The notes under the pieces: generated by a model
What the model was told of the DNA's origin: nothing
Database searches by the model: none
The model's input: only the letters and a program-made list of their open reading frames with translations
Program-made: the position numbers and the translations under genes
Shown: positions 8,813 through 18,124 of the stretch, one piece after another
Layout of the letters: the number at the start of each line of letters is the position of its first letter
Numbering within the stretch: the first letter of the stretch is position 1
NCBI RefSeq assembly: GCF_000759475.1
Contig: NZ_CP009454.1
Span: 4,092,001-4,156,000 of the forward strand
Source of the DNA: Pantoea rwandensis
GTDB lineage: Bacteria > Pseudomonadota > Gammaproteobacteria > Enterobacterales > Enterobacteriaceae
Direction of reading: 5' to 3'
Length of the DNA stretch: 64,000 nucleotides

Positions 8813-9097
8813 TCAGATAATGTGGAAGTTCACCGTAACGGCCGCAGCGCCCCCGGCCAATGCCAGGCAAGAAGGCAGCAGCAGATAGTGACGCAGACGA
8901 TGATGGAACAGCATCACTACCGTCAGCAACAGTGCCACAATCATCACCACGCGCCACTGGCTGAAACTCGGCTCCCACAGCGCGAAAATCGGTAAAGCAG
9001 CACAGGGCAACAAGACTCCCCAACCGCTGTCCAGCCGCTTACCCATCATCCAGCTCACGCCCCATAAGCCGCAGGCAGCCATCATCGCCATGATCAT
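8813..9097 (-). CDS. Small DUF1435-like inner-membrane protein
   Basis: A 94-residue, very hydrophobic protein with about three predicted membrane segments (ACGLWGVSWMM, VLLPCAALPIFALW, VVMIVALLLTVVMLF) and a C-terminal hydrophobic stretch. Size, topology and position between rsmC/tRNA-Leu and fhuF fit the YjjZ/DUF1435 family of Enterobacteria. That family call rests on context more than residue matches. Function unknown. Several ATG codons crowd the N-terminus, so the start could be a few codons later. Confidence 0.6.
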   Translation of the reverse strand: MIMAMMAACGLWGVSWMMGKRLDSGWGVLLPCAALPIFALWEPSFSQWRVVMIVALLLTVVMLFHHRLRHYLLLPSCLALAGGAAAVTVNFHII

Positions 9098-9326
9098 CGC
9101 GCAACCCTCAAATGATAAATATTCGTATTATCATATGACAATATTTCTCATCTTGCAGCGAATTTTTTATCGCGGGATGCGTTGGATGACAGATTTACTG
9201 GAAAATGCTAAATTGCCGCCGATAACTATTTCGATAACACGTCAATAACGTGCTCACTATCCGATTTGCGGGAGTATTTCCCACGGGTAGCGCTTTGATA
9301 TTTCAGGGCTGTGAAGAGTAATAATA

Positions 9327-10421
9327 ATGAAATTACAATCTTATGATGAGTTGAAACACAGCAAATATCGGCTTTCGCTGATGCTCTTTTTGTTTTTAAA
9401 TGTCGCCGTTTCGCTTTTTTGCCTGATGCCTTTTTTAGGCACAGACAGCCCGGTAAGCTCGCTGCCAGTAGGCATTGTCGCGGCTTTCAGCCTGACGTTA
9501 CTGACCGTTTGTCTGATGATGCCAAAACGGAAATTACCGCTATTAAATCCTGTTGCCATGATATTAGGTGCGCTCTGGGCATGGCACATTAACCACAGAT
9601 ACCATCAGGTTTTTTATTTTGATGGCAGCTTTTTAATAATCAGCTTGTTAAGCGTATTTTTTATCAGTGCCATTGCGCTCAGTGATTATTTGATCGCATT
9701 TTGTTTACACATTACGCCCCCCGTATTAACCGTATTGTTATTAGATGATGGCCAGCATTTAATGATGATCATTTTTACGATTACGCTGCCGTTGATTGGT
9801 TTCTCGCTGCACCATTTAATGCGCCGCCGTTTTGATACTTTTACCCGACGACTGGTTAGCCAGCTGTATGAGGAAAAAGAGAGTTTTAGCGATTTGAGTA
9901 TGCTGGATCCGCTCACCGGTTTGTATAACCGCCGCGGCCTGAAAAATCGCCTCGACACCATTCTGGAAAACCACGCGGGCAGCCATTACGTACTGCTGCT
10001 GGATATTGACCACTTCAAAGCCTACAACGACAACTACGGTCATGCGATGGGCGATCAGGCGCTGGCGCGGGTGTCGGTTGCCATTCGCGATGCCGTGCGT
10101 TCACGCGATGTCGTCACACGTTATGGCGGTGAAGAGTTTCTGGTGCTGATGACCAACGTTAACGCATCGATTGCGATGAAGCTGGCGGAGCGCATTCGTC
10201 AGTACGTAGTGGACCTCGAAATCCCGCATCGCTTTAATGAAAAGGTCTCCACCCACGTCACCATCAGTGCCGGAATCGCACCTATTTTTGGCGATGAGTT
10301 TGACCAGGCGGTGGCAAATGCTGACCGCGCGTTATACGTCGCGAAAAATCAGGGGCGTAACACCATACTCGCCTGGGAAGATTTGCCGAAGCTGACGCAA
10401 GTCAGTAATGACCTGATTTAA
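9327..10421 (+). CDS. Membrane-bound diguanylate cyclase (GGDEF)
   Basis: A 364-residue protein. The N-terminal ~165 residues hold about six hydrophobic segments and form a putative membrane sensor. A GGDEF domain follows, opening with DPLTGLYNRRGL. The active site is GGEEF near residue 268, a functional variant. Five residues before it lies RSRD, a canonical RxxD inhibitory site, so the enzyme should make c-di-GMP and be product-inhibited. It sits between the yjjZ-like gene and fhuF, where E. coli has none. No strong promoter is obvious; the ribosome-binding site is weak (AAGAG). Confidence 0.9.
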   Translation: MKLQSYDELKHSKYRLSLMLFLFLNVAVSLFCLMPFLGTDSPVSSLPVGIVAAFSLTLLTVCLMMPKRKLPLLNPVAMILGALWAWHINHRYHQVFYFDGSFLIISLLSVFFISAIALSDYLIAFCLHITPPVLTVLLLDDGQHLMMIIFTITLPLIGFSLHHLMRRRFDTFTRRLVSQLYEEKESFSDLSMLDPLTGLYNRRGLKNRLDTILENHAGSHYVLLLDIDHFKAYNDNYGHAMGDQALARVSVAIRDAVRSRDVVTRYGGEEFLVLMTNVNASIAMKLAERIRQYVVDLEIPHRFNEKVSTHVTISAGIAPIFGDEFDQAVANADRALYVAKNQGRNTILAWEDLPKLTQVSNDLI

Positions 10422-10520
10422 CCGGTTAATGAGCGAAGCCATTTATCACAAAGCGGCATCGGCTGCTGATAAGTGGCTGCGTCCCCTTTCTTCGCTTGAT
10501 GACATCTTGTTCGCATTGAC

Positions 10521-10539
10521 AGTAACGATTATCATTTGT
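10521..10539 (+). promoter_or_regulatory. Fur box upstream of fhuF
   Basis: AGTAACGATTATCATTTGT matches the 19-bp Fur consensus at about 12 positions, including the ATTATCATT half. It overlaps the end of a TTGACA hexamer (10516-10521) and lies about 30 nt before the fhuF start. Iron repression of fhuF is established in E. coli. Confidence 0.7.
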
Positions 10540-10570
10540 CTCACGATTCCCGTTATCACTCAGGACCGGC

Positions 10571-11365
10571 ATGACCATCATCACGCGTCAGGATCATCGC
10601 TTTAGCGACCATCCTCTGATCTTTATGCAGAGCGACCGCAGCTTAGCGAGCGCACTGGAAGATCTGATGCGTGATCAACGCAGCTACATGCTGGATAACG
10701 TCAAACTCGGCCAGGCCGCTCCCGCAGGGACCTTGACGCTGGCCGAGTGGTCCACACCGCTTCACTATCGCCGCCTGACACAACGCTATAGCGATTATCT
10801 CTATCGCAATCACCCTGATGTGCAACATGAAGCCAAACCGCTGCAGTCACTTTGGGCACAATGGTATTTTGGCTTACTGCTGGCCCCGCTGATGCTGATG
10901 TTGCTGCAGGAGCCGCGGGCATTGAAATGCGCCCCCCATCTGATTCATGTGGAATTTCATGAAAACGGCCATCCCTGTGCTTTCTGGATAGATGTGCAGG
11001 AAGATGAAGAGGCGCGTTACCTGAGTGCACAGCAGCGCATTGACCGCCTGATTCAGCAATGCCTGATCCCGGCTGTCAACGGCATGACGCAGCACGGTGA
11101 TATCAACGCCAAACTCATCTGGAACAACATGGGTTATTCGTTTTACTGGTTCCTCGGTGAACTGAAAGGCCAGTTATCCGCGCCCGTCATCACTCAGCTG
11201 GAACAGGCATTGTTCTTCACCCAGACGCTGCTGGATGGCAGCGACAATCCGCTTTATCGCACCATGATCCCGCGTCATGGCGAGATGGAACGTCGCAGTT
11301 GCTGCCAGCGCTATCGCATTCCGGACGTGGAACGCTGTGGTAACTGCACGTTAAAAGTGGTTTAA
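10571..11365 (+). CDS. fhuF: FhuF, siderophore-iron reductase
   Basis: A 264-residue cytoplasmic protein. The C-terminal C-C-x10-C-x2-C pattern (CCQRYRIPDVERCGNC) is the unusual [2Fe-2S] ligand set of FhuF. It reduces ferric iron in imported hydroxamate siderophores so the metal is released. The Fur box just upstream supports iron-starvation control. Confidence 0.93.
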   Translation: MTIITRQDHRFSDHPLIFMQSDRSLASALEDLMRDQRSYMLDNVKLGQAAPAGTLTLAEWSTPLHYRRLTQRYSDYLYRNHPDVQHEAKPLQSLWAQWYFGLLLAPLMLMLLQEPRALKCAPHLIHVEFHENGHPCAFWIDVQEDEEARYLSAQQRIDRLIQQCLIPAVNGMTQHGDINAKLIWNNMGYSFYWFLGELKGQLSAPVITQLEQALFFTQTLLDGSDNPLYRTMIPRHGEMERRSCCQRYRIPDVERCGNCTLKVV

Positions 11366-11460
11366 CCTGCGTGCATTCTGTTACAGATTCTCTTTTTATC
11401 CCGTTTACACTTTTCCCCCCTTGTGGCAGCTTTTAGGCTCTGTTTTTACCGGAGAAAAAA

Positions 11461-11925
11461 ATGAGCCTGGAGTCGGTACGGCACTTCTTTGCCGAACATG
11501 CACCGGATATCGACATCATCGAGATGCCGGAGAGCACCGCCACGGTAGAACTGGCCGCACGCGTCCATGGCGTGATGCCGGGGCAAATCGCCAAAACCCT
11601 GTCGTTAAAAGTGAAAGATGCCGTTGTACTGATTGTGACGCGCGGTGATGCCCGTCTCGACAACCGCAAGCTGAAAGCCGCACTCGGCGCTAAGGCACGC
11701 ATGCTGAGTGTGGATGAGGTGGTGAACTGGACCGGGCATCCGGTGGGTGGCGTATGCCCTTTTGGCCTGGAAAATCCCCTGACCGTTTACTGTGATGTGA
11801 CCCTGCGCGGTTTTGATGAAGTGCTGCCCGCAGCAGGTTCGATTCACAGTGCTGTGCGCATTTCGCCGCAGCGTATGGCTGAACTGACTGCGGCGAAATG
11901 GATCGACGTCTGCGAGGCGCTTTAA
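11461..11925 (+). CDS. YbaK/EbsC-type aminoacyl-tRNA deacylase
   Basis: A 154-residue stand-alone editing domain related to YbaK/ProX. The conserved core LAARVHGVMPGQIAKTLSLKV, GGVCPFGL and the C-terminal AGSIHSAVRISP are typical. Family members hydrolyse mischarged tRNAs such as Cys-tRNA(Pro) or Ala-tRNA(Pro); the substrate here is not determinable. GGAG lies 6 nt before the start. The TAA shares TTAA with the convergent MFS gene stop. Confidence 0.85.
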   Translation: MSLESVRHFFAEHAPDIDIIEMPESTATVELAARVHGVMPGQIAKTLSLKVKDAVVLIVTRGDARLDNRKLKAALGAKARMLSVDEVVNWTGHPVGGVCPFGLENPLTVYCDVTLRGFDEVLPAAGSIHSAVRISPQRMAELTAAKWIDVCEAL

Positions 11926-13142
11926 CGCTGTTCGCGCGCGACCGCACCGGATATTTCAATACCCCGCGTCTCTCGCCCAAAGGCGACAAACACGCAAATC
12001 AGCACCGCTACCGTACCGGCAACGATCGCCATTCCCAGGCCGTAGTTGCCGCCGTGGGCCTCGGCAATGCGAGACTGCAAGGTCGCATTGACCGAGGCAA
12101 TCAGATTACCCAATTGGTAAACGAAGCCAGGCAGCACCGCACGCGCATTTGCGGGTACCAGCTCGGTGAGATAGGTCGGCACCACGCCCCACGCGCCCTG
12201 CACCATAAACTGCATCAGGAACGCGCCAATCCCAATCATCCATGATCCGCTGGAGAACGCCCACAGCGGCAACACCGGCAGCGCAAGGAAGGAGGCAAGG
12301 ATAATCGCTTTCTTACGGCCAATACGTTCTGACAGCGCACCAAAGGTAATCCCACCCAGCATCGCCGCAATGTTATAGCTGATGGCGATGATGCTCACCG
12401 TGTGCGGATCAAACTGATGCTGCACTTTCAGGAAGGTAGGATAGAGATCCTGGGTGCCATGACTGAAGAAATTAAAGCACGCCATCAGTAGCACCATATA
12501 GATGCAGATTTTCCAGTGCTGACGAATAATCGGCAGCAGCGCCGTGCTCTCTTTACGTTCGCGTGCGGCCAGCCAGACCGGGGATTCCGGCACTTTAAAA
12601 TAGATAAACGGCAGCAACAGAATCGGCAATGCGCCAATCAGGAACATGCCGCGCCAGCCTACCGACTCGAAAAACAGTCCGAAAATGATCGATGCCAGCA
12701 GGTAGCCACAAGGGTAGCCCGCCTGGAAGATGCCGGACATCAGCCCACGCGAGCGATCCGGAATGGTTTCCATTGCCAGTGACGATGCCACGCCCCAGAT
12801 GCCGCCCATCGCCACGCCGTAAATCACGCGGAAGGCGAGGAAGGCGGTGAAGTTCGGTGACCATGCAGAGAGCAGCTCAAACAGTGAGAACATCACGATA
12901 TTGAGCATCAGAATCGGGCGGCGGCCATACTTCTCAGCCAGACGGCCAAAAATCAGCGCGCCAATCGGTCGAACCGCCAGCGTGAGCATAATGGCAACAG
13001 AAACATCGGAGACGCTGGTGTTGAAATACTGGGCAAGATCGCTGAGTACAAACACCAGGATAAAGAAGTCGAACGCATCCAGCGTCCAGCTGGCGAAACT
13101 GGCAAACGCCACGTTTCGCTGGGTCGCAGTCCAGTTGAACAT
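11922..13142 (-). CDS. MFS transporter, sialate/lactate:H+ symporter-like
   Basis: A 406-residue, 12-segment major facilitator. The first cytoplasmic loop motif GRLAEKYGRRPIL and WTLDAFDFFILVFVLSDL in helix 1 resemble the sialate/carboxylate:H+ symporter group (NanT, JEN1-like). The start MFNWTATQRN was preferred because AGGA lies properly before it, while a possible start 11 codons upstream has no ribosome-binding site. Substrate unknown; neighbours give no clear pathway. Confidence 0.82.
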   Translation of the reverse strand: MFNWTATQRNVAFASFASWTLDAFDFFILVFVLSDLAQYFNTSVSDVSVAIMLTLAVRPIGALIFGRLAEKYGRRPILMLNIVMFSLFELLSAWSPNFTAFLAFRVIYGVAMGGIWGVASSLAMETIPDRSRGLMSGIFQAGYPCGYLLASIIFGLFFESVGWRGMFLIGALPILLLPFIYFKVPESPVWLAARERKESTALLPIIRQHWKICIYMVLLMACFNFFSHGTQDLYPTFLKVQHQFDPHTVSIIAISYNIAAMLGGITFGALSERIGRKKAIILASFLALPVLPLWAFSSGSWMIGIGAFLMQFMVQGAWGVVPTYLTELVPANARAVLPGFVYQLGNLIASVNATLQSRIAEAHGGNYGLGMAIVAGTVAVLICVFVAFGRETRGIEISGAVAREQR

Positions 13143-13428
13143 AGGGGTATCCTGTCTGATTAGCTTCCGGTTCATTGACCAGAATTTATTGGAACGTTAT
13201 CCGGCGAATGATTTCGCTGGTTATTATTGTGTTAACTATTTGTATATAGCATGTCAGAAAGGAGGGCTGCGGCGGGGAATTGTCAGGGAGTGATTCGCGG
13301 TGTAAGGAAGCATGTCATCGAGTGAAACATTGCACCGCCGTACAGCAGTGCAATCTGAAAGGGCAAATTCCTGGCGGCATGGCAGGAAGACCGGTGCGAC
13401 TCAGTGTGCCGCACGCATTTATGGGCAA

Positions 13429-14412
13429 TCAGCGCTGCAGTTGATTAAACGCCTTCTCAATCATCTCCAGCAGCAACGGATTGTTGACGTTCTGCATCAC
13501 ATGCACCAATGCCCCGGTCTGCTCCGGCACGCCAATGTCCAGGCGCAGTGGCGATCGATACCGCCAGCTCTTGCCGCGCGTTGCGCCAGCGCGTAACTCA
13601 ATATCGACAAAGTAATCCACCCCATCCGCCACGCGCTGATTCAATAGCCAGGCAATCACCAGCGCATCGTGGATCCAGCAGCCTGGCAGATGGCGGGTGC
13701 GAATCGAGTAATCAATCCACGGGCGCAACGTTTCACGGACAAATTGCGGTAACGGATGGTCGTTGGTCGTCAGACGATTAAGATCCTGATGGGTCATCAA
13801 TGTTTGTGTCGTGGCGTCCATCGGCACCAGCGTGATGGCTGCGCCGCTGTGCAGCACCTGATGCGCCGCTTCGGGATCCAGACCAAAGTTGGTGTCTTTG
13901 ATGTAATCATCTAAAGCGAACACACCGCCCATAATCACAATTTCTGCCACGGATTCCGCCATCTGTGGATAGCGCTGCAGCGCCTGCGCCACGTTGGTCA
14001 GAGGACCGATCGCCACCAGAGTAAATTCGCCGGGATTATCGCAAATCAGCTGGCCCATCACGCCTGCGGCATCATTGCCATCTGCCGCGAGCAACTGCGG
14101 CTTACGCACGCCCCGCCACAGTTCAGCGAGGTTCGCGTCCTTGACGCCATCGAGGCGTGCGCGCCAGGGGGCGGGGTCTTCGCGGAGTGCCTGCAACGCG
14201 CCCTGCACAACGGGAACATTGAGTCCTAATCGCTGGAGTAAATCTTTGGCAACCTGCGCCCCTAACGCACTCGGCGTGTTACCAGTGACAGTGGTAATCA
14301 GTTCAACCGACAGCGAAGGTGATGCCAACGCCAGTGCCAGCGCAAGGCCGTCATCGGTATTCGCCCCTGCAATTCCATTTCCCGGATCACAATCAATAAT
14401 CAGTCTTTTCAT
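13429..14412 (-). CDS. Inosine/uridine-preferring nucleoside hydrolase family protein
   Basis: A 327-residue member of the IUNH family, which hydrolyse nucleosides to base and ribose. The N-terminal Ca-binding motif is present but expanded: DCDPGNGIAGANTDDG instead of the usual DTDPGxDD. The C-terminal CWIHDALVIAW supplies the catalytic His and the final Asp. It is the third gene of an operon (transporter, LacI regulator, hydrolase), 12 nt after the regulator. Nucleoside or nucleoside-analogue catabolism is inferred. Confidence 0.87.
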   Translation of the reverse strand: MKRLIIDCDPGNGIAGANTDDGLALALALASPSLSVELITTVTGNTPSALGAQVAKDLLQRLGLNVPVVQGALQALREDPAPWRARLDGVKDANLAELWRGVRKPQLLAADGNDAAGVMGQLICDNPGEFTLVAIGPLTNVAQALQRYPQMAESVAEIVIMGGVFALDDYIKDTNFGLDPEAAHQVLHSGAAITLVPMDATTQTLMTHQDLNRLTTNDHPLPQFVRETLRPWIDYSIRTRHLPGCWIHDALVIAWLLNQRVADGVDYFVDIELRAGATRGKSWRYRSPLRLDIGVPEQTGALVHVMQNVNNPLLLEMIEKAFNQLQR

Positions 14413-14424
14413 GATGTTATAGGT

Positions 14425-15447
14425 TTATTTTTGTTGAGTAAGCAGGCAGCCGCAGGACTCACCGATTTCAAGATAGTGAGGGAACTCTGCCAGTTGGGCC
14501 TCGCCATCCCCATTTTTCAGCATGGCGATAGCGCTGCGTGCCATTTCCCGTAGCGGTTGACGTACGGTTGTCAATGTCGGGACATGGAATGCGGATTGAT
14601 CGGTGCCGTTAAAGCACACCAGGGCGACATCCTGCGGCACGCGCAAACCGTGTTCAGAGAGCGCGCGGATACAGCCAATCGCCTGGCCTTCATTGCTGGT
14701 AAACAGCGCGCGCGGCACCTTTCCGCTGGCAAGCATACGTTTTGTGGCGTCATAACCGCCTTGTCGCGAGTAGCTGGCAGGGAAAATCAGGGTTTCATCG
14801 ACCTGCAGGCCTTTCTCTGCCATGGCATCGCGCCAGCCCTGAATACGATCCTGGGCATTCAGCATCTCCAGCGGACCGCTGATCATGCCAACCTGTTGAT
14901 AACCGTGGCTGAGCAGATGTTCTGTCACCTGACGCGAGGCCTCGCGCTCATTCACCCGCAACATGCTCACGCCGGGACGTGGGTCAACGCGATCCAGCAT
15001 CACCAGCGGTGTACCACTGGCCTGAATCACATCTATGTATGGGTGGCGGTCGACACTGGTATAAAACAGGCCATCCACCTGACGATTCAGCAAGCCCTGA
15101 ATCAGTTCCAGCTCACGCTTGCGATCATCTCCGGCATCCCCCAGCAGCATCACGTGGCCGTGATCCAGTGATTCCTGCAGCAGCATATGCGCCATTGAGG
15201 CCACGAAGGGGTTACTGATGTTCGGCACCACCAGGCCAAAGGTTTTGGTGCTGCCGGAGGCCAATGCACGCGCCACTGCATTCGGTCGATAACCCGTCTG
15301 TTTAATCGCTTCCAGCACGCGCAACCGCGTGGCTTCCGCCACCGGGCGCGGTCCGTTGTTAATCACGTAGCTCACGACCGCCACTGAGGTGCCGGCGGCT
15401 TTCGCCACATCGCTACGTGTTACATTTCCGCCTGGGGATTTCGCCAA
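14425..15447 (-). CDS. LacI-family transcriptional regulator
   Basis: N-terminal LacI helix-turn-helix (TRSDVAKAAGTSVAVVSYVIN, with the hinge around NAVARALASGSTKTFGLVVPN), then a periplasmic-binding-protein-like sugar or nucleoside domain. The start is ambiguous. A TTG at 15447 has AGAGG at good distance and gives the usual short lead into the HTH. ATG at 15483 and GTG at 15507 are possible but lack good sites. It lies inside the transporter-hydrolase operon, so autoregulation is likely. The palindrome at 17.18 kb is its best operator candidate. Confidence 0.88.
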   Translation of the reverse strand: MAKSPGGNVTRSDVAKAAGTSVAVVSYVINNGPRPVAEATRLRVLEAIKQTGYRPNAVARALASGSTKTFGLVVPNISNPFVASMAHMLLQESLDHGHVMLLGDAGDDRKRELELIQGLLNRQVDGLFYTSVDRHPYIDVIQASGTPLVMLDRVDPRPGVSMLRVNEREASRQVTEHLLSHGYQQVGMISGPLEMLNAQDRIQGWRDAMAEKGLQVDETLIFPASYSRQGGYDATKRMLASGKVPRALFTSNEGQAIGCIRALSEHGLRVPQDVALVCFNGTDQSAFHVPTLTTVRQPLREMARSAIAMLKNGDGEAQLAEFPHYLEIGESCGCLLTQQK

Positions 15448-15524
15448 TGCTCTTGCCTCTGCATGAATGCCATTGGCCGGCATAACCGGCCAATGGCACT
15501 GTTTCACTTACAGCGTGTTGCGCG

Positions 15525-16919
15525 TCAGATCGCATCTTCCGGTAGATTCAGATCGCGCCCACGCGTTTCCGGTGCCACAAACGTGGTCAGAAAACCGATG
15601 GTCGCCATCGCCGAGAAGTACACGGCAATCGCCCACCAGTGTCCGGTGAACGATAACAGCGCCGCAGCCACCAAAGGTGCTGTCCCTCCAGAAAGGATAG
15701 ACCCCAGTTCTTTCGCCACCGCCATCTTGGTGTAACGGTGTTTGACACCAAACATTTCCACACCCCACGCGGCCTGCACCCCAAAAATACCGAGCGAGGC
15801 CAGCGCCATGCCGACAACCATCACCGGGATCACAATCGCCGGGTCACGGCTGTCCATCAGGCTGAATGCCGGCCAGGCATAAATCATCAGCAGCAGACAG
15901 AAACCACGATAGGTGATACGGCGGCCAAAGCGGTCAGACATCCAACCGGCAAACGGAATAATCAGGAAACCCAGCAGCGAGGCAATAAACACCGCCGTCG
16001 TTGGCACCGACTTATCGAGCATCAGCACTTTCGCGACATAACCGACGATAAAGCCCTGCGCCAGATAGGAAGGACCGTTTTCGCCGATTCGTAAGCCGAC
16101 CATCGTCCAGAACGCACAGCTGCGCTGCCAGAAACTGCGGGTATCAACCTCGGCGGCGGCATGCTGCAATGTGGCGCTACGCTCTGCCTGCAGTTGCGCC
16201 TGCTGGCGCTCAAACACCGGGGTTTCACGCAGATGACGACGCAGCCATAACGCGACCACGGCAATCAGCACGCTGCTGAGAAACGGAATACGCCATCCCC
16301 AATCCAGCAAGGTTTGTTTATCCATCTGAATCACGGCAAGCCACACCAGCGAGGCGATCAGCGTGCCACTATTCGAGCCGAGGGCGATCACGGAAGAGAC
16401 CAGACCGCGACGCGCAACCGGGGCATACTCGCCCAGCATCACGGTGCCACCAGACAGTTCTGCACCAGCGCCCAACCCTTGGGTAAAGCGCAACAGCACC
16501 AGACAAGCGGGTGCCCAGACGCCGATCGTGGCGTAAGAAGGGATGAGACCAATCAAGGTTGTCGATGCGCCCATCAGGATGATGGTAGCGATCATCACGG
16601 TTTTGCGGCCTTTCCGGTCACCGATCCAGCCAAACAGCAGCGCACCAATTGGGCGTGCAATAAACCCGACGGACCAGGTGGCAAAACTGGAGAGCAGCGC
16701 CATAGTGGGTGTGGCATTGGGGAAAAACACATCGCCAAAGATGATGCCTGCTGCCAGGCCATAGAGCGCGAAATCCGCATACTCCATTGCCGTGCCGAGC
16801 CAGCAAGAGAAGGTGGCGCGCCAGAAATCTTTGCGGCCAGAAGAGGTTTCCAGACGCATGTCAGCAGCTGAAGAGGTGCTCAGTGAAGTTTGTTGCGAAA
16901 CGGACTGATGTACCGTCAT
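15525..16919 (-). CDS. MFS transporter, metabolite:H+ symporter (MHS) family
   Basis: About 464 residues with 12 membrane segments. ATFSCWLGTAMEYADFALYG at the first helix, GWIGDRKGRK in the 2-3 loop and LPSYATIG-like spacing fit the ShiA/KgtP/ProP MHS group. The start MTVHQSVSQQ was chosen because AGGGAAAAGG precedes it; the upstream open frame is not conserved-looking. First gene of the operon with the LacI regulator and nucleoside hydrolase, so a nucleoside-like substrate is inferred. Confidence 0.85.
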   Translation of the reverse strand: MTVHQSVSQQTSLSTSSAADMRLETSSGRKDFWRATFSCWLGTAMEYADFALYGLAAGIIFGDVFFPNATPTMALLSSFATWSVGFIARPIGALLFGWIGDRKGRKTVMIATIILMGASTTLIGLIPSYATIGVWAPACLVLLRFTQGLGAGAELSGGTVMLGEYAPVARRGLVSSVIALGSNSGTLIASLVWLAVIQMDKQTLLDWGWRIPFLSSVLIAVVALWLRRHLRETPVFERQQAQLQAERSATLQHAAAEVDTRSFWQRSCAFWTMVGLRIGENGPSYLAQGFIVGYVAKVLMLDKSVPTTAVFIASLLGFLIIPFAGWMSDRFGRRITYRGFCLLLMIYAWPAFSLMDSRDPAIVIPVMVVGMALASLGIFGVQAAWGVEMFGVKHRYTKMAVAKELGSILSGGTAPLVAAALLSFTGHWWAIAVYFSAMATIGFLTTFVAPETRGRDLNLPEDAI

Positions 16920-17499
16920 GACCTTTTCCCTGAAATAGGTGAAAACAGCAAACGCCCTTCCGTGGGACGGTTCCCTTGCAACAAGCGGAACTCCCCGGTG
17001 ACGACGTTCAGTAGGCAAACCTGGATGAAAGTCAAAGAACTCCCTGGTGTTGGAATTCACTCATTCGCCTGTTCTCGTCGATGTTTTTTTCATCGATCGC
17101 ATTAGTAAGGCAAATGTAACCACGTCATCTCAAGGCCAACTTTGTCTCTGGCACCGTGAGTTATCACTGTGGACACAGTTTATCTACGCGCGTAGATGAA
17201 TCAAGTGATAAAAGTGAAAATAATTAATTTATCTTCACTATAACTCGGGATTAGAAAGCAAAAATGGCGTTAATTCATAACATTACAGCTCATGCAAACC
17301 AACAGCAGCGCATTAACCTCAATGTAATTAACGAGCGTTGCTTATCATTAGCTGAGTTGTGGCTGATCCTTCATCGCGCTTTTTTTCGCACAAATCAGTT
17401 AAGCTTTGATGACAATTGCGAATTAATCTTAAAACCCTTTCGCCAGTGCAGTTCAGCTATCACCTGCATTACACTGGGTAAAAATCACACAGGGCGCCT
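16920..17499. other. Intergenic regulatory region between the MHS operon and the histidine phosphatase
   Basis: It holds two neighbouring palindromes and candidate leftward promoters, one at about 17.18 kb (separate entry) and a weaker TTGACT/TACTGA pair at 17008-17035 on the minus strand. A 79-codon plus-strand frame at 17264-17503 ends in an ATGA overlap with the phosphatase start. It has no ribosome-binding site or recognisable domain and is probably not a gene. Confidence 0.5.
17177..17204 (-). promoter_or_regulatory. Palindromic operator inside a leftward promoter (LacI-type candidate)
   Basis: ATCTACGCGCGTAGAT (17182-17197) is a perfect 16-bp palindrome with the central CG typical of LacI-family operators. 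On the minus strand TTGATT and TAAACT, 16 bp apart, flank it exactly, so a bound repressor would sit between -35 and -10. A second inverted repeat, ACTGTG-GA-CACAGT (17166-17179), lies just downstream. The leader to the transporter start would be about 250 nt. Confidence 0.6.
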
Positions 17500-18054
17500 A
17501 TGACCATCATCCTCATGCGACACGGTAAACCTGACCATCCGGTCAGCGGGCGCTTTACTGCGCGAGCGCTGGCCGACTGGTGTGAGGGCTATGACCAGGC
17601 GGACATTTGCGACTCACCGCCGCCGCGCAGTATGGCCATCGCGCGAATGGCCCGCGTGATCGCCTCCAGCCCGCTACCCCGCGCGCGTTCCTCACTCACG
17701 CGTCTCGGCCTGCAACCGCATGAGGTGGATGAGGTCTTCAGTGAAGTGGCCATGCCGCTGCTGCCGTTCGAACGCCTGCACCTGCCGCTGACCGTTTGGC
17801 TCGCCCTTTTGCGCCTGTTATGGTTATGCGGTTACGCCGGGCATGTGGAATCGTTGACCCATGCCCGAGCACGGGCGCGTCAGGCGGCAGATAAGTTGGT
17901 CACGTTATCAAAACAGGGAACGGTGTTGCTGGTGGGGCACGGCATCATGAACAAAATGATCGCCCGGGAACTGCGTAAACGCGGCTGGCAGGCGGAAAAA
18001 CATGCCAGCAGCCGCCACTGGAGCAGCGCGATTTACCATCGCCCGTTTATTTAA
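17500..18054 (+). CDS. Histidine phosphatase superfamily protein
   Basis: A 184-residue protein starting MTIILMRHGKPDHP, with the RHG catalytic motif at once after the first strand and the second histidine in LLVGHGIMNKMIA. This is the phosphoglycerate-mutase/SixA fold. The substrate is unknown. The insert between the motifs is hydrophobic in part (LTVWLALLRLLWLCGYAG). AGGG precedes the start. Confidence 0.83.
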   Translation: MTIILMRHGKPDHPVSGRFTARALADWCEGYDQADICDSPPPRSMAIARMARVIASSPLPRARSSLTRLGLQPHEVDEVFSEVAMPLLPFERLHLPLTVWLALLRLLWLCGYAGHVESLTHARARARQAADKLVTLSKQGTVLLVGHGIMNKMIARELRKRGWQAEKHASSRHWSSAIYHRPFI

Positions 18055-18124
18055 CCCTGATACGCCCAATCAAACATTGCGAGCAGGTGCCTGACGATCG
18101 CTGCCACAAGGAGATACCCCGCCG

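Noticed and set aside
17264..17503. 79-codon ORF ending in an ATGA overlap with the histidine phosphatase
   Set aside because: No ribosome-binding site and no recognisable family; the overlap alone is weak evidence.
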